DNA of 64,000 nt from positions 248,001 through 312,000 of the forward strand of contig NZ_JBDKWZ010000001.1 in NCBI RefSeq assembly GCF_039710355.1, in the 5' to 3' direction. The stretch's first letter is position 1; each line of letters opens with the position of its first letter. The notes under the pieces are model-generated. The model searched no databases and was not told the DNA's origin. It was given only the letters and a program-made list of their open reading frames with translations. Below are positions 7,192-12,907 of this stretch, piece by piece. The translations under genes were made by a program, and so were the position numbers. The stretch comes from Rapidithrix thailandica (lineage in GTDB: Bacteria; Bacteroidota; Bacteroidia; Cytophagales; Flammeovirgaceae).

Positions 7192-9000
7192 TCAATCCTT
7201 CTTCAATCCATTAAGTAGAATTTGTGCTTTGTGTTTGCCAATGAGTTGTTCTATTTCAGAGGGAGCAGCCTCTTTGAGTTTTTTTACGGATTTGAATTCG
7301 GTGAGTAATTTTTGCACCGTAGAAGTGCCAATACCGGGAATTTCTTCCAATTGCGTATTCAGGCTGTTTTTACTGCGTAGGTCGCGGTGAAACGTAATGG
7401 CAAACCGGTGGGCCTCATTCCGCAAATGTTGTAATAATGCCAAAGCAGGTGATTTTTTATGGATATGCAAGGGTAATTGGTCATGTGGATAATAGATTTC
7501 TTCCAAGCGTTTAGCGATACCTACCACGGGCACATCTTTCCGTATTCCCAGTTCTTGCAAAGCTCTGTAAGCAGCGTTTAATTGTCCTTTCCCTCCGTCT
7601 ATCACAATCAAATCAGGCAAAGGCTTTTGTTCGGTAATCAAGCGTTTGTACCTGCGGGTCACTACTTCGTGCATCGAAGCAAAGTCGTCCGGGCCAACGA
7701 CCGTTTTGATTTTAAAATGCCGGTATTCCTTTTTGGCCGGTTTTCCATCCTTAAAACAGACCATAGAAGCCACCGGATTGGTCCCCTGGATATTGGAATT
7801 ATCAAAGCATTCGATATGCTTGGGGAGTTCCGTTAGGTTGAGGTCATTTTTCAATTGTATCAGCACCTGATTTTTCTGGTTGGCATTTTGTCTGCTCAAG
7901 CGGGCGGTTTGCCGGTCTTTTTTAAAGTACATGACATTTTTCAAAGACAGCTCAACCAGTTTTTTCAGATCTCCGATTTTAGGCAGTTTGACAACCGCCA
8001 CATCGAACTGAATGCCTTCTAAGGAATCAATATTGGTAAGGATTCTTTGGGATTGTTTGCCATATTGTTCCCGGGTATCCACAATCACCTGTTCCAGGAT
8101 TTCAACATCCTCTTCTCCCAGTTTTTTCTTTACTTCCAGAGACTTGGTTTGGTTAATGCATCCATTGATAATTTTGATGAAATTAATATATGCGTAATTT
8201 TCTTCGGAAATAATGGTAAATACATCCGTATCGGTGATTTTCGGATTGGTTACCAGTGATTTTTCCTGGAATTTGTCCAAAGCTTCCAGCTTTTCTTTAT
8301 AGCGTTGGGCGTTTTCAAAGTCCATTTGCCCGGCTGCATGGGTCATTTTCTCTTTGAAGTATTGCTTCACCGGGCTTATTTTTCCCTTTAGGATATCTAC
8401 CGCCTGGCGTATATCTTCCAAATAATCCGCCTCACTTTGTAAGCCTTCACAAGGGCCTTGGCAGTTTTTAATATGATATTCCAGACACACTTTGAATTTG
8501 CCTTCCTGTATATTTTTTTCCGTTAGGCTCAGTTGACAAGTGCGCAAAGTATATAAATCTTTAAACAGCTCCAGAATGGCGTGCATGATCCGGACGCTGG
8601 CGTAAGGGCCAAAGTAACGGTGCCGTTTGTCTTGAATATTCCGGGTGGGGAAAATCCGGGGAAAAGGCTCGTTGGTAACACAAATGAAGGGATAGGTTTT
8701 ATCGTCTTTCAGCAGAATATTGTACTTCGGTTGGAGTTTCTTGATCAGGTTGTTTTCCAAAAGTAACGCATCGTATTCCGTATCGACCACTACATATTCA
8801 ATGTCCCGGATTTCACTGACCAGTTTCCGGGTTTTCCGGTTCAGCGAACTGTCCTTATTGAAATAGCTGCTTACCCGGTTCTTCAATGCCTTGGCCTTCC
8901 CTACATAGATAATTTTATCCTCTTCATTCAAATATTTATACACCCCTGGTTCTTTGGGAAGCTTTTCAATAATGGCTCGAAGTTTCTCCTGATACGTCAT
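7192..9000 (-). CDS. uvrC: excinuclease ABC subunit C
   Basis: 602 residues, the normal UvrC length. It makes the two incisions around DNA lesions during nucleotide excision repair with UvrA and UvrB. The GIY-YIG nuclease is at the N-terminus (GVYKYL, then IIYVGKAKALKNR), the UVR coiled coil follows near 205-240 (MDFENAQRYKEKLEALDK), then the RNase H-like second nuclease (CFDNSNIQGTNPVASM; LIVIDGGKGQLNAA; HRFAITFHRDLR) and C-terminal helix-hairpin-helix motifs (EEIPGIGTSTVQKLL). The last codons run into a GATTGAAG-type repeat that also supplies the stop codon. It converges with the membrane-protein gene, 45 bases apart, without a clear terminator. Confidence 0.98.
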   Translation of the reverse strand: MTYQEKLRAIIEKLPKEPGVYKYLNEEDKIIYVGKAKALKNRVSSYFNKDSSLNRKTRKLVSEIRDIEYVVVDTEYDALLLENNLIKKLQPKYNILLKDDKTYPFICVTNEPFPRIFPTRNIQDKRHRYFGPYASVRIMHAILELFKDLYTLRTCQLSLTEKNIQEGKFKVCLEYHIKNCQGPCEGLQSEADYLEDIRQAVDILKGKISPVKQYFKEKMTHAAGQMDFENAQRYKEKLEALDKFQEKSLVTNPKITDTDVFTIISEENYAYINFIKIINGCINQTKSLEVKKKLGEEDVEILEQVIVDTREQYGKQSQRILTNIDSLEGIQFDVAVVKLPKIGDLKKLVELSLKNVMYFKKDRQTARLSRQNANQKNQVLIQLKNDLNLTELPKHIECFDNSNIQGTNPVASMVCFKDGKPAKKEYRHFKIKTVVGPDDFASMHEVVTRRYKRLITEQKPLPDLIVIDGGKGQLNAAYRALQELGIRKDVPVVGIAKRLEEIYYPHDQLPLHIHKKSPALALLQHLRNEAHRFAITFHRDLRSKNSLNTQLEEIPGIGTSTVQKLLTEFKSVKKLKEAAPSEIEQLIGKHKAQILLNGLKKD

Positions 9001-9026
9001 TGGCTGAAATTCATTTGTATTCTTTA

Positions 9027-9060
9027 CAAAAATAATAATTGAGAGCAGTATTTACTTCAA
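9027..9060 (-). promoter_or_regulatory. promoter of uvrC (TTG-N23-TATTTTTG)
   Basis: On the minus strand TTG (9060-9058) is followed after 23 bases by TATTTTTG (9034-9027), matching the Bacteroidota/Flavobacterium consensus TTG-N17..23-TAnnTTTG. The -7 box ends 26 bases before the start codon. Confidence 0.6.
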
Positions 9061-9258
9061 TAAGGCTCCTTTAGGAACACGAGAAGTTGAGAGGGGACAG
9101 AGGGGTCAAGCAAGAGCTGTTATTCACCGAAGCCAAGACGGAATCAGAAAAACTCTAAATCTTGATTTTAGTCTTTGACCGGAAATTACTTGACTATACA
9201 TGAATTGACCCAAACAGTAGCTCTTAAAATTCCAACAAGTTTTTAAACTGTTGTTTAA

Positions 9259-9414
9259 TCGGTAGTTTTAGGGAATAACAAAAAAGAAGCTTTGCTTTAT
9301 GCTCAATTTATAAGTGAGGTAGATAGAGATAGTTATGATGACTCAGTTTATACAACTCGGTATAATAAGATGTTTAAAAAGTTAGAAAATACACCTGGGT
9401 TATTCTGTAAATAA
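9259..9414 (+). pseudogene. decayed coding fragment upstream of the secreted protein
   Basis: After an in-frame stop at 9256-9258 the frame stays open for 51 codons with natural-looking composition (for instance EALLYAQFISEVDRDSYDD and TTRYNKMFKKLENTPG) and ends at TAA, yet it has no start codon at its head. It reads like the C-terminal remnant of a gene. No family is recognised. The rest of the 426-base gap between uvrC and the next gene shows only the uvrC promoter. Confidence 0.3.
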
Positions 9415-9426
9415 TGGGAGAATATC

Positions 9427-10395
9427 ATGAATAGAATTTATATATTATTAGTCATTGGGCTTACTTTTTCATCCTTTCAAGCTAGTTGTCAGCATTTTAT
9501 TACTGGAAAATGGGTGAACATCAATATGAATGATGTGAATAAACCCATTATCTATGATTTTAGAGAGGATGGAATTTTGTATTTACATTATAGGGCAGAT
9601 TCGATAAAGAAACGAAAATGGGAAGTTTTAGATGGAGCATTGCTCATGGGTAATGCTTGTGATGGCTATAAAAAATTGACTATAAAACGGATAGGGGAAT
9701 ATAAAGTACTGTTAAACGATGACATAATTTTAACACCTTATCACCTGCTCAATTTAAAAAAATCAATGAAGGGTTCGTTTAAAAGTTTTTTACAGGAAAA
9801 TACATGGGCAGCCGGAAAAAATAAAGGTAGTAACCAAGCAAATTTTTACTTGGAAGTAATCAATGACCAGATACTATTACAGACATATCCCAAAGACACA
9901 GAAGGAAAAGCGTTCCCAAGTCATTTATTCAACTGGGAACTTGTAGAGGTTGATTCTATCCTTATTTTAGGAATACACGGCTCTTTAAAACAATACTTCT
10001 ATGTGAGAGCGATGAATAATCAGGGATTTGAGGTGGTGAATGCTGTTAATAATTTTGATCAATTAACATTTTGTACGCATAGTTTTGAGGTTGATATTGA
10101 TAAATTAATAGCTCAATTGCAAGGCAATTGGGTCTTCCAAGATGATGAATTGTATGAGCGTATAAGTTTCAACATAATGTCAGAAGGTGATAAAAGTTAT
10201 ACACTATTTTACAATGTCTTACCAGAAAAGAGGATGGAGATTGGCGATTATAGGATTAACAAAGACGGAAGGTTACTCGTGTTGGATGATAATAGAGTGA
10301 TCGAAATTCTTAAAATAAACGAATACAGTTTAATCCTAAAGTTTAATCCCTATTCTGAAGAGGAGTTGATTTATTATTTACATAGGAAAAATTAG
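9427..10395 (+). CDS. secreted beta-rich protein of unknown function (lipocalin-like repeats?)
   Basis: 322 residues with an N-terminal signal peptide (MNRIYILLVIGLTFSSFQASC). Cys follows the hydrophobic stretch, but the preceding Q-A-S is not a standard lipobox, so export by signal peptidase I is as likely as lipidation. Two similar segments start GKWVNINMND (about residue 27) and GNWVFQDDEL (about 235), each followed by alternating strands that end in short turns; this pattern is typical of lipocalin-like domains. A third, less similar segment starts ENTWAAGKN (about 127). Composition is more AT-rich than that of the flanking uvrC and TPR genes, which fits recent acquisition. I cannot name a family. 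Confidence 0.7.
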   Translation: MNRIYILLVIGLTFSSFQASCQHFITGKWVNINMNDVNKPIIYDFREDGILYLHYRADSIKKRKWEVLDGALLMGNACDGYKKLTIKRIGEYKVLLNDDIILTPYHLLNLKKSMKGSFKSFLQENTWAAGKNKGSNQANFYLEVINDQILLQTYPKDTEGKAFPSHLFNWELVEVDSILILGIHGSLKQYFYVRAMNNQGFEVVNAVNNFDQLTFCTHSFEVDIDKLIAQLQGNWVFQDDELYERISFNIMSEGDKSYTLFYNVLPEKRMEIGDYRINKDGRLLVLDDNRVIEILKINEYSLILKFNPYSEEELIYYLHRKN

Positions 10396-10408
10396 GTGTA
10401 TTTTATAA

Positions 10409-10579
10409 CATCGAATCAAACAAACCTTAGCTGTTACCATCAAGATATTTTGCCCCCTTCTTTCTATTGGTTTTTCCTTTCAAGCCATTGGTATCCAAAA
10501 TACACAAGTCACCCTACTTGTCAGCATTTTTAGCTTCGGTGAGCATTTCAGCCGTAGCCGTTTTTTGGATTTTCTATAA
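10409..10579 (+). pseudogene. possible relic of a membrane-protein gene
   Basis: An open stretch without a start codon carries hydrophobic coding-like sequence (FCPLLSIGFSFQAIGIQNT, then VTLLVSIFSFGEHF). A neighbouring frame continues with another helix-like segment and a basic end (AVAVFWIFYKRNKNK). Together they look like the frameshifted tail of a small transporter, perhaps of the EamA/DMT type, but this is weak. The 255 bases between the secreted protein and the Cys-rich gene hold nothing else recognisable. Confidence 0.2.
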
Positions 10580-10650
10580 AAGAAATAAAAATAAATGTAT
10601 CCTTTTTACCCTTTTTCGGTCTCCTTTAGTGAACATTAAATTTTTATCTT

Positions 10651-10764
10651 ATGAATACTTGTCAATGTATCGAATGTAGTTGTGACCAATGCGATTGTGT
10701 CAATTGTGCTTCTAGCGATTGCCCATGTGAACAATGCAATTGTAAGGAAGGCGAATGTTGTTAA
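10651..10764 (+). CDS. 37-residue cysteine-rich, metallothionein-like protein
   Basis: ATG to TAA encodes 37 residues of which 13 are cysteine (positions 4, 6, 9, 11, 14, 16, 19, 24, 26, 29, 31, 36, 37). The spacing alternates CxC and CxxC (CQCIECSCDQCDCVNC), and the rest is mainly Asp, Glu, Asn and Gln. There are no aromatic and almost no hydrophobic residues, so it cannot form a normal core and should fold around bound metal (Zn, Cu, Cd or similar). No signal peptide is present, so it is cytoplasmic. It does not match a metallothionein family I know by sequence. It is followed by an intrinsic terminator and then by a SigZ-like sigma factor that itself ends in a Cys cluster, which suggests a joint role in metal or thiol stress. 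That link is inference. Confidence 0.7.
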   Translation: MNTCQCIECSCDQCDCVNCASSDCPCEQCNCKEGECC

Positions 10765-10772
10765 ACAAAGAA

Positions 10773-10805
10773 GGTTGGCTTTGAAAAACAGCCAACCTCT
10801 TTTTA
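10773..10805 (+). terminator. terminator/attenuator between the Cys-rich gene and the sigma factor
   Basis: A perfect 8-bp stem (GGTTGGCT at 10773-10780 with AGCCAACC at 10790-10797), a 9-nt loop and a CTCTTTTT tail. It lies only 11 bases before the sigma-factor ATG, so transcription from the Cys-rich gene reaches the sigma factor only by read-through. Confidence 0.8.
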
Positions 10806-10815
10806 ATTTGTAATT

Positions 10816-11334
10816 ATGGAAACCAAAGCACTTTGGGAACAGTATCATCTACCTGTCTACTATTTCATTTTGAAAAAAGTACAGGAGGAAGATATTGCCC
10901 AAGAAGTATTGCAAAATGTATTCTTAAAAATCCACGAATACCTGCATCAGCTTAAGGATGAGGCCAAAACAGAGGCCTGGATTTTTCAGATTGTAAGGAA
11001 TGAAATCAACAACTATTACCGGAAGCAGAGCTTTCAAACGCGTAAAATTTCCCTTTGGAGAAAAGAAGAGGAGGCCTATACGAATATTTGTTGTTTTGAC
11101 CGGTTTATCAATAGATTACCTGAAATCTATAAAACTCCTATCCGATTGGTTTATATAGAAGGATACTCCCAAATACAGACAGCCCAAAAGATAGGTATTA
11201 GCCTGGCCAATACAAAAGCGAGAATTCGAAGAGCCAAGGCCATACTCAAGGAAAATTTTTCCAAGTGCTGTAAGTTTGAAGTGAACAAAGACGGAAAGCT
11301 TATTGGTGAGCCCGATTGTGTCTTTTGTCAGTAG
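10816..11334 (+). CDS. ECF RNA polymerase sigma factor, SigZ-like
   Basis: 172 residues with the two ECF domains. Region 2 covers about 5-75 (EEDIAQEVLQNVFLKIHEYL) and region 4 about 95-150 (LPEIYKTPIRLVYIEGYSQ, then the helix-turn-helix IQTAQKIGISLANTKARIRR). The C-terminal tail KCCKFEVNKDGKLIGEPDC plus a final CVFC pair matches the cysteine tail of the SigZ family. This tail may sense metal or redox state, as no anti-sigma factor gene is adjacent. It directs core RNA polymerase to a small regulon. It follows a 37-residue Cys-rich gene, with a terminator between them; autoregulation through that leader is plausible but unproven. Confidence 0.85.
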   Translation: METKALWEQYHLPVYYFILKKVQEEDIAQEVLQNVFLKIHEYLHQLKDEAKTEAWIFQIVRNEINNYYRKQSFQTRKISLWRKEEEAYTNICCFDRFINRLPEIYKTPIRLVYIEGYSQIQTAQKIGISLANTKARIRRAKAILKENFSKCCKFEVNKDGKLIGEPDCVFCQ

Positions 11335-11449
11335 TGATTTTTTTCAGTTCAAAGAATTTAAAACTCTCAGAAAGGCACTTGAAGAGGGTTTAGTGGGCTT
11401 TAAACAGGTTTTCCATGAAAATTATATTGTTGATGACTTTACTATCTAA
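11318..11449 (+). CDS. possible 43-codon frame overlapping the end of the sigma-factor gene
   Basis: A GTG-started frame overlaps the last 17 bases of the sigma gene and reads on for 43 codons (for example KTLRKALEEGLVGFKQVF) to TAA at 11447. The composition resembles real protein, but the start would be GTG and no family is seen. It may equally be a remnant of a gene truncated by the insertion of the sigma locus. A hairpin (CGCAAACC/GGTTTGCG, 11481-11505) lies just downstream without a T run. Confidence 0.2.
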   Translation: MSFVSSDFFQFKEFKTLRKALEEGLVGFKQVFHENYIVDDFTI

Positions 11450-11559
11450 ATTTGTAACAGCTCAGAAACGATTCACTAAGCGCAAACCGTTAAGAGAGGT
11501 TTGCGTAAAACTCGCTGGGATGGATTTGAAATAGGAAATTGCAGCGCCAAAGATAAACG

Positions 11560-11871
11560 TTAAACAGAGGCTAAAAGCAATTTTCCCCAGTCGTTCAGCT
11601 TCCATAAAATTTCCACAAGCTGACGGCCTCGATCGGTTAATTCATACTCCACTCTCGGAGGTAATTCGTGGAAGGACTTTTTGGTAAGGAGTCCATCGGC
11701 AACCATTTCGTTTAGCTGTTGACTTAATACCCTTCTGTCCACTTGTTGGATGCCCCGTAAAAACTCACTGGGTCTTTTTTTTCCCTCGTGAATTTGCCAG
11801 ATAATCGGAATTTTCCATTTCCCACTGATAGTATTCACCGCTTTTTCCAACGGGCATAGTTTATTTTCCAT
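11560..11871 (-). CDS. HxlR-family transcriptional regulator
   Basis: 103 residues, the usual size for HxlR winged-helix repressors. The family signature CPLEKAVNTISGKWKIPIIW lies at the N-terminus with Cys6 in the position that senses electrophiles or disulfide stress in relatives such as HypR and YodB. The recognition part is RVLSQQLNEMVADGLL and the wing VEYELTDRGRQL. It is divergent from an AlkC-like DNA glycosylase gene, 115 bases apart, so it probably controls that gene and itself. Two CTAGTG copies at 11874 and 11912 are candidate half-sites. The effector is unknown. Confidence 0.9.
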   Translation of the reverse strand: MENKLCPLEKAVNTISGKWKIPIIWQIHEGKKRPSEFLRGIQQVDRRVLSQQLNEMVADGLLTKKSFHELPPRVEYELTDRGRQLVEILWKLNDWGKLLLASV

Positions 11872-11933
11872 AGCTAGTGGTGTTGTTTTCTAAAATTGAC
11901 TTTTTTATCCCCTAGTGATCAAAAAATGCGGTA

Positions 11934-11964
11934 TTGATGGCTGAAAGTCCATCGCGTATTTTTG
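11934..11964 (+). promoter_or_regulatory. promoter of the AlkC-like gene (TTG-N20-TATTTTTG)
   Basis: TTG (11934-11936), 20-base spacer, TATTTTTG (11957-11964), 22 bases before the ATG. It matches the Bacteroidota consensus TTG-N17..23-TAnnTTTG. One of two CTAGTG motifs lies 17 bases upstream of the -33 box, suited to HxlR control. Confidence 0.65.
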
Positions 11965-11986
11965 TGTAAAAATAAACGATAAAAGA

Positions 11987-12814
11987 ATGATAAAGGCAGA
12001 AATTCTGGACAGAAAAGGGGCCAAAAAAGTACAAGATATCCCTAAGGATGTATTGGAATTATTGAACAAAGGTGAAATTGCAACGGTCAACCTGACGGAG
12101 TGGTTGGCAGTGGATCAAAAGGAATTGATAGAACATACGTTTCCTGCCATAGCTTTGACAAAGGCCTTGGAAAGGATCAATCCTCATTTGACAAAACTCA
12201 AAAATAACTCTGCCATGAATTCCATAAAAGTCATTGGGAAGGAGTTGTTCGAATATTGTTTCGAACATGGGAGCGTAGAGCCAACTTTCACGAAGTTAAT
12301 CAGCCATAAAGCCGATATTTTACGATGCTATGCTTCATATTTGCTGGCACTCAACGAGGATTTGGATATTGAGGCAAAACTAAAACGTTCTCAGGAGCTG
12401 GTTTCAGATTCACATTTTGGAGTGAGAGAAGTTATTTGGATGGCTTTACGCCCTGAAGTGGAAAAGCATTTAAGTATTGCGATCCGGATTTTGAGTAAAT
12501 GGACACAAAGCGAAGATGAAAATATCAGGCGATTTACTACGGAAGTGACCAGGCCCCGTGGTGTATGGTGTAAACATTTGGATAGTTTGAAGGAAAAGCC
12601 GGAGCAAGCCTTGTCTATTTTAGCCCCCTTGATGTCTGACTCTTCGAAATATGTGCGAGATAGTGTGGGCAACTGGTTAAACGATGCCAGTAAATCCTCC
12701 CCGGATTTTGTAAAGGAGTTTTGTAATACATGGGAGAAAAAATCAGCTACCAAAGAGACACTGTACATCCTCAAACGGGCCAAAAGAACCCTTGAGAAAA
12801 AAGAAACCCTTTAA
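11987..12814 (+). CDS. AlkC-like DNA alkylation-repair glycosylase (HEAT-like)
   Basis: 275 residues, all-helical. The signature block runs DSHFGVREVIWMALRP, WTQSEDENIRRFTTEVTRPR, GVW, and NWLNDASKSSPDFV, which is the conserved core of the AlkC branch (COG4335) of the AlkC/AlkD DNA glycosylases. These enzymes excise N3-alkylated bases through a HEAT-repeat scaffold without base flipping. The product is expected to be cytoplasmic and to bind DNA. Its own consensus promoter lies in the shared region with the HxlR gene. A 13-bp hairpin begins inside its last codons and contains the stop codon. Confidence 0.85.
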   Translation: MIKAEILDRKGAKKVQDIPKDVLELLNKGEIATVNLTEWLAVDQKELIEHTFPAIALTKALERINPHLTKLKNNSAMNSIKVIGKELFEYCFEHGSVEPTFTKLISHKADILRCYASYLLALNEDLDIEAKLKRSQELVSDSHFGVREVIWMALRPEVEKHLSIAIRILSKWTQSEDENIRRFTTEVTRPRGVWCKHLDSLKEKPEQALSILAPLMSDSSKYVRDSVGNWLNDASKSSPDFVKEFCNTWEKKSATKETLYILKRAKRTLEKKETL

Positions 12815-12838
12815 GCGTGTTTGACCACGCTTAAAGGG
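12807..12838. terminator. 13-bp hairpin spanning the AlkC stop codon
   Basis: CCCTTTAAGCGTG (12807-12819) pairs perfectly with CACGCTTAAAGGG (12826-12838) around a 6-nt loop. The T-rich tail lies on the minus-strand side (TTTCTTTTTT), so it most likely ends minus-strand transcripts of the TPR gene, and perhaps plus-strand ones as well. Confidence 0.6.
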
Positions 12839-12907
12839 AACATTCAAATCACTGGTATTTTGATAGTAAGAGAGAATTATTTGGTGTGTTGAAATTCGTC
12901 TTAGGTT

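Noticed and set aside
11481..11505. Hairpin CGCAAACC/GGTTTGCG as terminator of the sigma gene
   Set aside because: There is no T run on either side, and it lies about 150 bases past the stop; left without function.
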